DNA of 64,000 bases, taken from the NCBI GenBank assembly GCA_902806565.1, contig CADCXA010000034.1, positions 682,001 to 746,000 of the forward strand, written 5' to 3'. A program made the translations under genes and the position numbers. Every line of letters begins with the position of its first letter. Position 1 is the first letter of the stretch. The notes below the pieces were generated by a model. That model was not told the DNA's origin, searched no databases, and saw nothing but the letters and a program-made list of their open reading frames with translations. The DNA comes from Hypoxylon rubiginosum. Lineage: Eukaryota > Ascomycota > Sordariomycetes > Xylariales > Hypoxylaceae. This document shows positions 13,534 to 24,168 of the stretch, piece by piece.

Positions 13534-13622
13534 AGGTGCTAGGTGCTAGGTGCTAAGTAGGTGCGAGGTTGCGAGGTGCGAGGTTGCTAGACTAGGATAC
13601 TAAGATACTAGGATACTAGGAT
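13534..13622. repeat. Short irregular tandem repeats upstream of yvc1
   Basis: Degenerate tandem words follow one another: GCTAGGTGCTAGGTGCTAAG, then variants of GCGAGGTT, then GATACTAGGATACTAGGA. This looks like replication slippage in a promoter-proximal or leader region about 250-340 bp ahead of the channel's ATG. No regulatory function can be assigned. Confidence 0.6.
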
Positions 13623-13874
13623 TCTTCAATGTCAATGCTAACGAGGCTAGTCTAACATCTTCGTAACGCCCCCATCGTCGGTTTCTTCTTCTCTTCTTTC
13701 TTTGTCCCTCTGTCTGTGTTTTCGCACTCTACGGTCAACCCAACTCGTACGCCCCGTGACGCGCACATGAAAAACAAGCGAGGCTAGCTATTGTACTCGG
13801 GTCTCTTTCTAATTCCTCGATGCCTTTATATCTTTCTTAGCCGCTGGCGCGGAGGTTTGGGGGAACTGGAGTCG

Positions 13875-16800
13875 ATGGCGACGATGTTTCCTATGAAGGA
13901 GACGCTTTCTTCGATCCTGCGACCGAGACAGGCCACTCGGCGCGTCGACATGGCGCGTACTTTCGACTCGGACCCCAATACACCCTCACCTGGTCCAGCG
14001 AATCGCAATTATGGCGGCCAGCGACACGCCACTGCCGATTTCACCGAGGCGGACGATGACGAAGATGAAGACGAGTTCGATCTAGACGATGGTCCATCCG
14101 CACCTCGAATACCTCGGCCCTTTCAAGAGACAAATGCTCGTAGAAGTTCTACTTCTCTAATGCCTCTATTCTCTGCCAGCTATCTTGGTAAGCATATGAT
14201 CGCTTTGCAGCGAATGCATAGAACTAGGATGGGCACTTACGGTCGAACTAGATTCCCTGCCGATTTACAATGTTGTTCATGCTATCCGAATCCTCGTCCA
14301 GACCCGAACCGAGACCACGCTCACCTGGGACCAAATCCGATCCCCTCAGGTGTCTCAATTCCTCGTAAAGCCTATGCAGCAGCAAATTCGAACACAACAT
14401 TTCAGTCGTGTAACCCTGTACGCCCTCATGGCGAACTGCCTGCAGTTTGCGAAGGAGGGACAGCTATTTCCCGGTAACGCAGGCACAAGTGTCACACGGG
14501 CGAGGGTTTGCGAGCTTCTTGCCTTAAAATTGTTGAAAGAATATTCCACGAGGGAGCTTATCGACGCATTGTCTTACGACTTTTATCCACTTCAAGGCGC
14601 TCCCGAGACGCCGTCTAGCTCGAATACAAGGGCACCTGACGGCAAAGGCCGTCCGACTGCAGCTCGATCTTCAACCCTCGAGGTGGCCATCCGTGCTTCC
14701 GCCAAACATTTTCTGGCACATCCACTTGTGGTCCAGCAGCTCGAAGCCATCTGGAATGGTGCGATTAGCTTCTATTCGTCACAAGACAATCTCCATCGCG
14801 CCCGGGCGACGCCTACAGGTTCCAGCGAAAATGCTCGAAATGGTCCAGCTAATGCTAGGACACCGCTTCTCGGTCACCAACCCACCAAAGAACAGCAGTC
14901 TCACCTACCGCTACATGCAATGCCTATTCGACGAACCGTCAATCTGTATGACCCGCGCCAAGCCAGCCCCCTGAAGCTATCTCGACTCCGTGTTCCGCGA
15001 TATAGACAGTTCTTGTCAACATGTTCTCTGTTCATCCTGATATGCCTGTTTCTCGCTGTCTTGATAGAGCGTTCTAGTCGTATCACCGAGCTAGAGTTAA
15101 TTTTCTGGTTCTGGAGTGCTGGTTTCATGCTCGACGAGGTAGTTGGCTTTAATGAACAGGGCTTCTCGCTATATATCATGAGCTTCTGGAACATATTCGA
15201 CCTCGGGATTCTGCTATTGCTCATCATCTACTACTGCATGAGAGTCTATGGAGTCTTCCTCGTCGATCCTCATCACTGGAATGAGATGGCATACGATGTA
15301 CTCGCAGCAAATGCAATTCTTCTGTTACCTCGCATTTTTAGTGTGTTAGATCACTACCGATACTTTTCTCAGCTCCTGATCGCCTTTCGGCTCATGGCTG
15401 TGGATCTTGCAGCAGTATTCGTTCTTGTGCTAATCAGCTGTTCTGGGTTCTTTGTGTTCTTCACACTTTCAAGGAATCAGAACGACGCTGCCGAAGTGGC
15501 CTACAAGATCTTTCAGATCCTTATGGGCTTTACACCAGCAGCTTGGGACGTGTAAGTTCCAGGTACCCTATACTATCTGATATATTCAACTAACTTCGGC
15601 TACTAGGTGGCCCGAGTATACATACTTAGGGAGAACTCTCCTAGTCTTCTTCCTAATTATATGTCATTTTCTCGTCGTGTAAGTTTGTCCTTAGCGCTAG
15701 GGACGTCATCATCTAACACGTACCAGGACTATACTGATTACCGTTCTCACTAACTCTTTCATGGCGATTGCCTCGAATGCGAACGAGGAGCACCAGTAAG
15801 TGACTCTCCCGATCCCCAATCGTCAATATCTCTAACGCTGGTTCTAGGTTCTTGTTTGCAATCAACACAATATCTATGGTGAAGAATGACGCGCTATTCT
15901 CTTACATTGCGCCGGGAAATATCTTCGCCTGGATGCTGATGCCGTTTCGATACGTCATGCCGATCAGACAATTTGTGATATTGAATCGTACGGTTATCAA
16001 GCTTACTCATTTTCCCCTCCTGTTCTGCATATTCTTCTACGAGAAATACTTTCTAGCCTCCTCCATCTATGAGCCAACCGATCTAGTTGATAACCAAGGG
16101 CGTCACCCGACCAGAGCAATATCATTTATGGACCCTGCTAGCAGAGGAACCGCGCTCTTCAGCCCAAATTTGCGGACACGCGAGGAGTCTGTTGCCGGCT
16201 TTCAAAAAGATCGTGCTCTTGATGAGGTCTTCCGCCGGCCGCCCGATGCTAGCACCATACGGAGCCAGAGGAGGCAAGAACGGAGGAAGACACAGACAGC
16301 AGTTCGGAACTGGATGGATCAGAACGACGAAATGAGTGAGCGCATATCGCAATGGCCTACAATCGACAGTCGCCCGAGCTTTTCACAGCGACGAATGAGC
16401 ATGAGTCGTGACTTTCCTAAGAGGTTCAGGCACGTATCCGATGTTCGATCTACAGCAAGTGACCCAGCCGACTTGTTATCGAGTAGTGTACTCCCGGTCT
16501 CAAATAGGAGAGAACTGAACGGTCAAATCATTGAACAACAGGTGCGATACAGGGATCAAGCAGAGGCAGACGGAGACGATGAATTCGTTACGAATGACGA
16601 GGAGGAAGAGGATGACACGGCAGTCGCGAATCGCCGTGCCAGCCAAGCAGACGGCCAAGAGCAGGAGGACTACTTTACGACGCCTCAATTGAGGCGTGGA
16701 ACGTTGGCACCATCTTCTGTAGGCTCTTCCTCGCATCACCAACCCACGGCAACCGTGTCACCTAGAGTTGGCAATCTATTTCGCCGCCAAGGTCTTCACA

Positions 16801-17588
16801 GCCGTACACTCTCTACCAACACGATCCTCTACGCTCCGCAGGGCCCTATCCGTCATGGAGCTAGCCCGTCCTCGATCTCAGAAGAACCGTCAGGAGCTCG
16901 TTCCCGGCCGCGGACGAGCCGGCTAGCTACGGCGGTAGAGTCTTCCGAGCCGACCGGCAAAAAATCACCACGGAAGGTGCAAAATGGATACAGTCTCGTA
17001 GCCCGACCTCGAGCAATCCCCATGAAATCAGCACCGAGCCGTTCAGCCCTTCTCGCCGCTATCCCAAGAGCTCGACGACTCTCATCAGTCGATGTGGACA
17101 TCAATTCTGACATGGGCCTTGATGCTCATAATGACTTTGGTGCTGTACCATCATCCTTTGCAACGCAAATGGCTATGGCCACGGGCCAACTGAAAGCGTT
17201 GAGCCGAGGCGTCCGAGATCGCGAGGATGCGGACAGGATGAGCCGATTAGTCCTAGCCAGAATGAAGACTTTGGAAGAAAGCTTTGCCGACGTTGTCAAG
17301 GAGATGCGGGTCTTGAGGAGCACAGCGCCAACAGCGCAGAATTCGGGGGACGACGGTAGCTGGAGGACTGCTACGAGCAGTGAGATACCAAGTACTAAGA
17401 AGAGATGGGAGAAGACGATGAAGAGCGAGAGAAGTCGACCGGGAAGCGCTAAGGAGCACAAGGTTGGCTTGGGTACGGCCACCCCGAGGAGTCAGGTAAA
17501 TAAGGGGAAGGGCAAGGCGGTCACAACATCTGACAGTGATAGTGAGCCGGAAAGACGAGGTTTGACGAGAACGGGAAGTTCGGTTTGA
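13875..17588 (+). CDS. yvc1: YVC1-type TRP (TRPY) vacuolar cation channel
   Basis: The product is a vacuolar-membrane cation channel that releases stored calcium on osmotic and mechanical stress in yeast. Exons are 13875-14187, 14252-15551, 15607-15678, 15727-15795 and 15848-17588; all four introns are 52-64 bp and phases join to 1,164 residues. The first ATG in the frame is at 13875. Residues 1-110 are acidic and disordered (DEADDDEDEDEFDLDD-like). A cytosolic region leads to hydrophobic segments from about residue 358 (FLSTCSLFILICLFLAVLIE) through SFWNIFDLGILLLLIIYY and DLAAVFVLVLISCSGFFVFF. The pore region GFTPAAWDVWPEY spans the second intron, and the last helix (LLVFFLIICHFLVV) spans the third. 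A basic, serine-rich cytosolic tail of about 500 residues follows. The length suits filamentous-fungal homologues, which are longer than the 675-residue yeast protein. Confidence 0.92.
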
Positions 17589-18237
17589 AACTTTTTCTCT
17601 ACCTATCTGACGTGGTTGGGTCTGGAAGAAAACGATGTTGTCTCGGCAAAGGGGTCATGCATTCTGGCGTTTTTCGGTTTGCTTCAAGGTCTATATGGCG
17701 GGCTTATAAGATAGGCGGATCGGAGAGGATATACCTAGGTACCTAGAGACAACGTGCCTGATGTGGCATACGAACGCCGTCTTGGCAACTTGTAATATTA
17801 GGACGGAACTGGGTCGTGTATATACAGCTTATTAGAGCTGGTCACCACTGTCGATAATAACAAAAACGCAGTGCAAAGATTTGCTTTGTAACAGTTTTCT
17901 TTTATTCTTGTTTATACCGTTTGCTGCCCCCTTACCTATCGCATATCCAAAACCCCAATCATGTAATGACACGAAAACGCCGTCATAGTATCCATCTCGT
18001 ACGTAACTAGATACAAACAAGCATACGCCAAACTACGAAGCCGATATATCCATATTCCTTTTACCATCTCGTAAAACGTGGATAGGTAGGTTGGCCGACC
18101 CGACATAGCAATCGGTGTACAGACAAGGAGTCTAGTCTTCCCGCGGCGTGGCTAGACGGCACCGACACGCCCGTCTTCCCCTCCCAAACCTTGTCCATTC
18201 CATATCTTTTTTGCTCCTCGCCCGAGTTGAGCACTGT
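17589..18237. other. Convergent 3' region of yvc1 and a small membrane-protein gene
   Basis: This holds the 3' untranslated regions of the two convergent genes. An ACCTAGGTA word lies at 17733-17741. No further gene was recognised. Confidence 0.6.
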
Positions 18238-18519
18238 TCAGATGCCACCGCCGCTCCGGTCGACGCTGACGTATAGGTTGGGATTCTCGGGCGAGTTCTT
18301 CTGGAGCCGCTCGTTCCGCTTCAGGGAGGACCGCTTGTACTGCACGGTGACTAGGACGCCCGTGGCTACGACGGCGGCTAGAGCGAAGCCGGGATGGCGG
18401 GTGCTGTTCGGGAAAGGGGTTGTTAGTTTGGGTGGGTTGTCGTTTATATATAAATGTTCGGAAGGTGAAAATGTGGACTGGATGACTTACACCCCACTAA
18501 GACGACCGCCGGTGGCCAT
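18238..18519 (-). CDS. Small single-pass membrane protein, 64 residues, unknown function
   Basis: Two exons, 18491-18519 and 18238-18403, are joined over an 87-bp intron with a GTAAGT donor and a GAACAG acceptor, and the phase is kept. The ATG at 18519 starts MATGGRLSGVTRHPG. A hydrophobic stretch GFALAAVVATGVLVTVQY (about residues 15-32) is followed by a basic segment KRSSLKRNERLQ and the ending YVSVDRSGGGI. This looks like one N-terminal transmembrane helix with a positively charged tail, as in small mitochondrial or ER membrane proteins. I do not recognise the family. Clean splice sites, an intact short second exon and a non-repetitive, protein-like sequence argue for a real gene. An overlapping plus-strand frame is its shadow. 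Confidence 0.68.
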
Positions 18520-19461
18520 TCGAGAGGAGGCTCGAGTTTGGTCCATAGTGTTCCAATTGTTGGGTTTATATATGTATGGGTTTGGTTATACGTGCAATGC
18601 CTCCTGTATTGTGTCTACCTAGGTAGCTTTCTTCGCAGGTCCGACGTTGGGCGTGTGGTGTGTTCCCTTTGGCTTTATGGAAGATTTACAAAAACAAACC
18701 AACGAGAAATCAGATAAGAGCTTCATCCACCGCCTTGGGAGATTTGAATGTCCGAAATGTGAGTCTGATGGTCTTTTAATAAAGGGGTTACGGGATCTTC
18801 TATTAGCACGTAGCACAAGGGTCGAATAATAGCGATTTCATTTAGACGGGGAAGGTTTGGAATATAGAAAGAGAGCCGGGAGGACGGGTCATATATGTAT
18901 GTCAAGCTTCCGGCTGACCGCCTCATAACCTACCTATGTAGCTACCTTTACTACACCGGGGTAGCTACGTGTGTACCCCAACCAAGAACAGGTAGACCGA
19001 TAAGATCATCTCCAGTTTTATGTCATACAAAGGGGGGGAGACTTGGTGGTAGACGGTTCTAGATTCCCCAGATTTCCGGGTAGAGTGGGCAGATGCTAAT
19101 GAGGTCGATCGTGCGATTGGTATGCAAAACGAAAACTTTAAGGGAAGCTTGTGGATAAGGGGACTTAAAAGAAAACATTGGGGCTGCCTTTTCGGCCGGA
19201 TCAGGATAAGGGGCACGCGAGCCGGATTTGGGGTTTACACATACCAGGTAGTAGGTAAGAAGTCTGGAAGTAAGGAGGCGAAAGGAGGTAGGTACATACG
19301 TACTATGTAGGTATGTAGGTAAGAGGCAAGGGGCAAGGGGGGAATTCCCGGAAACCTACCTTACTATGTAAGCTGCGCTGCATTAGCGAAGAGGAACGAA
19401 GGCATCGGGAGTCGGATTGCTTGGGTTTATTAGGAAGCGGGGGAAAGCGGGGGTCTGGTCA
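18520..19461. other. Intergenic up to the DNA transposon
   Basis: The start should be the promoter of the small membrane-protein gene. An ACCTAGGTA word lies at 18617-18625, and purine-rich AGGTAGGTA runs lie around 19285-19345. No gene was recognised. Confidence 0.55.
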
Positions 19462-19495
19462 CCCACAGGGCTCTAATGGAAATAACTCGAATTTT
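19462..19495 (+). repeat. Left terminal inverted repeat of the DNA transposon
   Basis: 34 bp, the inverted counterpart of 24169-24202, with 30 of 34 positions identical. It opens with CCCACAGGG. Confidence 0.88.
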
Positions 19496-19951
19496 AATAC
19501 GTAAACGCCCGTGTGGGGTTGTAGATGCCACTAAGGCTATAAGGGGTTAGGTATTATCGAATAAGCAGGTGATTACATAATGGAGCAGGGGTGCAGACCT
19601 AAAAACCCCTCATTTTGCTGAGTAATAAAGAAAATTTTCTCCGTACAACCAACAAACAACAAAGGTGAGTAATTTATAATTTTAAACACTCTTTTATAAC
19701 AAAACTTTTATCTAGCAATATTACAACCAAATTATTTGTAATCTCCTCAATCTAACAAATCTAATGATTATACTTTTGGTATATAAGATTTGCAAAGATA
19801 CACGGTTATACAGGCTTGTACGACCTTGTACAGGTTTGCTTTAACGAGATGTCAATCAAACAATCTTCAAAAGGCTTGCCAAGGTGACGTTAGGTTATTT
19901 CAAGCTAGCGTAAGACTAATAATATCTTTTATAACCTACTAGGCAGTACGA
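19496..19951. other. Left subterminal and promoter region of the transposon
   Basis: Non-coding, AT-rich, with repeats of a CTTGTAC word (for example GGCTTGTACGACCTTGTACA near 19813). These could be transposase-binding sites or promoter elements for the first gene. Confidence 0.5.
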
Positions 19952-20808
19952 ATGATCCACCACTATAATCTTCGCAGCAAACCAAGTTCAGAAAGGTATG
20001 TATACCGAGGTTATTGCTTTGAAATTAAGCTAACAGAGTGAAACAGGTTTGAACAAGCTCAAACGACCATGTCAGATGACGTACTACCCTTGAGCAACTG
20101 GATTTGGGCGGGCACAGCACTCGAAAAGCCTCGTCAAGACTTTGATAACAACGATAGTTTGCAACTTACGAGTCATGCAGTTGATCAACTACGTTCGGCC
20201 GAGTATAACGACGTACGAGAGCTTATTGAGGCTGTCCCGGTTTGTATATATTTGCCTATGGTTCGTAAAATAAGAGCTAACCTCCTACAGGTTTTGCCAC
20301 GTTTAATTAAGCTCAAAGAGCTTCGAGAAAATGGACGAAAAGTTACTCCAAAGCTTAAACTCGACCGCCAGCAAAAGATGTCGGCTATCGCGGCCTTTAT
20401 AACGATCCCACAAGCAAATACAGAGTCCTGCCAGCAGTGTAAAAACAAGAAGTCACGTGGTCCTTGCTCCGAGTGTGTGGCAGGAGGGGGTCACGTGTTT
20501 AACGGGGCTTGTACAAACTGTCAATTCTCGAGTACGGCGTCTGCTTGCTCGTTTTATATTGGTAGGTTTATTACAAGCTTGTACAAGTTAAATCATGTCT
20601 AACCAAACCAGCTGCTACTGGCAAGAGTCGAAAACGGGCTAGGAAGGGCTCCTCCGAGGGAGATGAAGACGGACGCAACTTTGACCTTACCACGGAGATC
20701 CTTAAGCAACGGTCGACAGCAGAGCTGGAGATTTGGATGGGGCTGATTAAGGAAGAGATCGAGTTCCGTGAGGTCGCGATTGGTCGTGCCCACTTGCGCC
20801 GGGCCTAG
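19952..20808 (+). CDS. Transposon-borne cysteine-rich protein (DUF3716-like)
   Basis: Four exons, 19952-19995, 20047-20239, 20291-20561 and 20612-20808, join in phase to 234 residues. The second intron is exactly 51 bp, so it is invisible in a frame scan, but it has a GCTAAC branch and a CTACAG end. The middle is basic and helical. From about residue 126 the cysteine pattern runs CQQCKNKKSRGPCSEC, then FNGACTNC and a final ACSF. This resembles the fungal C-rich domain I know as DUF3716 (motif GACANC), found in many uncharacterised fungal proteins. The C-terminus is basic (GKSRKRARKG), then a charged helix. A nucleic-acid-binding accessory or regulatory protein of the element is plausible but not shown. 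Confidence 0.72.
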
Positions 20809-21124
20809 CCAAGTTTGTAGGGCTTGTAACAAGGCGTTTTTGGTGGATATAATGGTATTTTATGAGGGTTTAGCCGAGGCAAACAAGGGCACAAATGGAC
20901 AAAAATGGGAGGTTATATGGGGATCAGGTGTTAGTTTGCTTTAGTTCTCCTTAATTGCGACTAGCTTGTACTAGCTTGTTTGACTACGTTCAAACTTGCT
21001 TAGCCTGAAATCTGGACTATTTTTGTTTTTAAAGGCCTGTCTGTCCTTTGTTTATTTTATAACATTTCCCCTTTTTCACATAATCTTCATTGTGCTTGCT
21101 CGAGTCTCTACGAGCTTGTATATA

Positions 21125-22927
21125 ATGGTACGACCAATAATTGGCCTTGAGCTTCACCGCGATTTTATTATCAAACAATACCAAGACCAAGTTACGGCAC
21201 AAACAATTTGCGACGAGCTTTTAGAAGCCCACGGGACCCAAGTAACAACTCGAACCCTACGCAACAGGCTGAGACAATGGGGTATTCAATCTAATCGAGT
21301 CAAAACGACCAAATCCGAGGCTTTGTCAGCTCGTCTACGTGAGCTCTTTTTTGAATTGGGATTAGACGACCAACAACTCCACCAACGGCTACTCGATGAA
21401 GGCTTCACTATATCCCATACAGGAGTTAAAACCCTTCGACGTTCCCTCAATATCTATCGACGATTAAACCCCGATACCTTTGGCGACCGTATACAAGAGC
21501 TACGAGAGTTCTTCGAAGACGAGCGTTATACCGACAATATTGTAAGACGTATGGGCTGTCGGATGTTATACGTACATATGCGTCAAAGACAGATAAATGT
21601 ATCGCGAACACCTATGTTTGCTGTATTCTCAAGTCTGTACTCGAAGGAGATTAAACAACGAACACGCAAGCTTAATCGACGCCGTGGTGGCTGGACTACA
21701 CCCGGGCCGAACTACACCTGGTCTGTAGACGCCTACTGCAAACTTGAGCCCTACGGATTCGAGGTTTATGCCGGTATTGACGCCTACGCGCGATATATCA
21801 CGTGGTTTTATTGTGGTGTATCAGCTCGTACAGCCCGATCCGTCTTCACTCAATACGTGGATGTTGTGGGACAATGGGGATATATACCCCTAGTTATTCG
21901 TTCAGATCGAGGCAATGAACTAGGACTCATGACCGCTGCTCATTATTATTTGTCACAGGATACACAAGCAAGCAGGCACCCCCGAGTATATCCCACAAAC
22001 CACCTCAGCCCTGCGCAGACTCGTACAAGCTCGAACAATCCTACACCAGCGTTAGACGAGCAAACAAATCTACATACTTTTGCCGACAATATATATTTGT
22101 CGTCACACTCACCTGGACAAATTCGAATCGATCAGATACCCGCTGGTCCACTACGACTTCGTGATTGCTTGTCATACGGCAAGAGCACAGCTAACCAGAG
22201 GATCGAGAGCTGGTGGTCGAGGCTTTGTGATGGTCGGTCTATTTTTTGGCGTGTAAGTTCACTTATAACAAACCTTTCTTGTCCTTTGCAAGCCAGCCTT
22301 GGCCTGAGCAAACCTGTACTAACTTGTTCAAAGGAGTACTTCGGCAACCTGGCTTCTCAGCGGTTGTGGGAGCGATACTGTCTACCGGACGAGATTGCGT
22401 TGCTGTATGTTTATATGCCTATAATTCGATACGAGCTTGCTCAGTTTGTTCGAGTCTGGAATGCCCATTACATACGTAAGCAATCTAATCGGCCTCATGT
22501 CGTACACGGCAAACCTTGGGTGTTATATAACATGTCCGATCCAAATAAGGCAGTCGATTGCCGTGTTCCATTAAATAGGGACAAGTGGGATAAACTTCAC
22601 GCTCTATCTCAATTGGATAATATCGACCTCGATCAATACCTACCCGCGGATACTATGGATGTTTGCAAAGGCATTTTGGACGAGATAGGTGGTATACCAG
22701 ATCGATTCGAGGAGGGCTGTGAGGATACACCATATATACAGCAATACTTTCATCTACGACAAGGCTTAAACAAGCACATATCCCTAGGAAGAGAGCCTCA
22801 AGTATCGAAGCTTGCTCGAACGGACGGCGGTTGGGAGCACTTTCAAACACTTATGCAAGAAGCAAACATTGACTTAGAAGAGCTAACAGAAATAACATCA
22901 GACGACGAGGTTGACGATAGGGCTTAG
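21125..22927 (+). CDS. DDE transposase with integrase core domain
   Basis: The ATG at 21125 starts MVRPIIGLELHRDF. Residues about 1-55 look like a helix-turn-helix DNA-binding region. The catalytic core follows: first Asp in YTWSVDAYCKLEPY (D202), second Asp in LVIRSDRGNE (D261) and Glu in STANQRIESWW (E361 if unspliced). An in-frame intron at 22253-22333 (GTAAGT donor, CTAACTTGTTCAAAG end, 81 bp) is very likely. A second, 21986-22135 (150 bp), is possible and would shorten the D-to-E spacing from 99 to 49 residues, nearer the rve-fold norm; the product would then be 523 residues. The acidic C-terminus ends ITSDDEVDDRA. This is the enzyme that would cut and join the element's ends. All three catalytic residues are present. 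Confidence 0.85.
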   Translation: MVRPIIGLELHRDFIIKQYQDQVTAQTICDELLEAHGTQVTTRTLRNRLRQWGIQSNRVKTTKSEALSARLRELFFELGLDDQQLHQRLLDEGFTISHTGVKTLRRSLNIYRRLNPDTFGDRIQELREFFEDERYTDNIVRRMGCRMLYVHMRQRQINVSRTPMFAVFSSLYSKEIKQRTRKLNRRRGGWTTPGPNYTWSVDAYCKLEPYGFEVYAGIDAYARYITWFYCGVSARTARSVFTQYVDVVGQWGYIPLVIRSDRGNELGLMTAAHYYLSQDTQASRHPRVYPTNHLSPAQTRTSSNNPTPALDEQTNLHTFADNIYLSSHSPGQIRIDQIPAGPLRLRDCLSYGKSTANQRIESWWSRLCDGRSIFWRVSSLITNLSCPLQASLGLSKPVLTCSKEYFGNLASQRLWERYCLPDEIALLYVYMPIIRYELAQFVRVWNAHYIRKQSNRPHVVHGKPWVLYNMSDPNKAVDCRVPLNRDKWDKLHALSQLDNIDLDQYLPADTMDVCKGILDEIGGIPDRFEEGCEDTPYIQQYFHLRQGLNKHISLGREPQVSKLARTDGGWEHFQTLMQEANIDLEELTEITSDDEVDDRA

Positions 22928-22951
22928 GGTGGTTTGCGCAAACCCGTACAA

Positions 22952-23965
22952 TCAAGCCTCTTTCTCGTACTCCTCCGTTCGAACTCGTTTGCGACTGGTG
23001 GCCCGAGTCCCATACGTTGAGGGCGCTGCCAGATTGCCTTGGCCTCGGGGAGTCGGCTCACGTTTAATCTCAGTATCCTCCTCCTTGATCTCCTCCTTTT
23101 TCACCTTAATCTCCTTTGTTTGAGCCCTTCCTTGCCTTGGCTTTCTTGCTGTTTTGCCTGTTTGCCCCTGCTCAAGACCAGGCTGAGCTGTCTTTTTTCG
23201 TCCTACAGCGTTGTTTTTTTTGGCAAGCACCTGTTCAAGGTCTGGGAGGTCGCTCTCATCCCCGCTAAGCTGGTCATCCTTGTCCAAGCCTGTTAGGTCT
23301 GCTACGACCTTGTTCGAGTACAGATTGAGATAGTGGGACTCGTCGTTACCCCCCCCTACTTTGATTGAGTATTCGGCAAGTACAGTTGCAATTGTACAGG
23401 GTTGATTGTGGTCGAGGCTCAGTGTAGCGGCCTGTTTGCCATTGCCTAGGGTGACAGCACCCACAAACCTCCACTCCTTCTCACTGTGCCGAGTCTGGCC
23501 AAACTTGTCGAGCAAGAAATTGATGAGTTCTTTGCAGTTGTCATACGTTGGAGTGTTTATGAGCATTTTTGTGGCTTGCCCAACCTCGATTCGAGCAAGC
23601 TTTACCAGTTGCGTCTCTGGATGACCGTGTAAAAGTATACGGTGAGAGTCTCCGAGGTATAAATATATACCAATCTTCGCCGTAATGGGCTTAACAGGTT
23701 TGCGGTCGCGTGTTGCGCTTGTCTCTCGAGCGTCCTTGGACATCTCGTAGCATGCCTTGAACCCAAGTGATTGGCTCGAGTTTGGGACAATCAACGCCGG
23801 GGTAGTGCGAGATAGCTGACTATTGGGAATGTTTGTTGTCGTTTGTACGCGCTCGGGGGAGTCCGTAGTGAGGTCGATGACGGCATGCCCGGATGCGTTT
23901 GCAGGTAACTCCCTATGACAAGCTCCGCAAGTAAGACAGTGACCTGGTGGTGCTGGGTGACTCAT
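22952..23965 (-). CDS. Third gene of the DNA transposon, unknown function
   Basis: A single-exon frame of 337 residues from the ATG at 23965 (MSHPAPPGHCLTCGACHREL). The start has a CxxCGxC-like cysteine cluster. A central globular part (about residues 110-240) includes the block IGIYLYLGDSHRILLHGHPE. The C-terminal third is lysine/glutamate-rich and repetitive (VKKEEIKEEDTEIKREPT) with nuclear-localisation-like basic runs. Its stop is 24 bp from the transposase stop, in convergent orientation, inside the inverted repeats, so it belongs to the element. I do not recognise the family. It may help the transposase bind DNA or target chromatin; that is speculation from its composition. Confidence 0.7.
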   Translation of the reverse strand: MSHPAPPGHCLTCGACHRELPANASGHAVIDLTTDSPERVQTTTNIPNSQLSRTTPALIVPNSSQSLGFKACYEMSKDARETSATRDRKPVKPITAKIGIYLYLGDSHRILLHGHPETQLVKLARIEVGQATKMLINTPTYDNCKELINFLLDKFGQTRHSEKEWRFVGAVTLGNGKQAATLSLDHNQPCTIATVLAEYSIKVGGGNDESHYLNLYSNKVVADLTGLDKDDQLSGDESDLPDLEQVLAKKNNAVGRKKTAQPGLEQGQTGKTARKPRQGRAQTKEIKVKKEEIKEEDTEIKREPTPRGQGNLAAPSTYGTRATSRKRVRTEEYEKEA

Positions 23966-24168
23966 TGTGAATGATAGTTTTGCTTCAAAAAAGTGTTGAT
24001 AAATCTGTAGAAGCTTGTACAAGTAAAAATAGGATTGTGTGGGCTTTTATAAGCGAGTATGTACGTTTAATTGTAAGCTCAGGTTTGTTTAATCCCTAAT
24101 ATCACCTTATGAAATATGTGCATTTAAAGTGTACTACTTTTCATACTATGGGCGTGGGTGTATAAGTA

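Noticed and set aside
18191..18622. 143-residue plus-strand frame
   Set aside because: It overlaps the minus-strand 64-residue gene, has no motif and shows the skewed composition of an antisense shadow.
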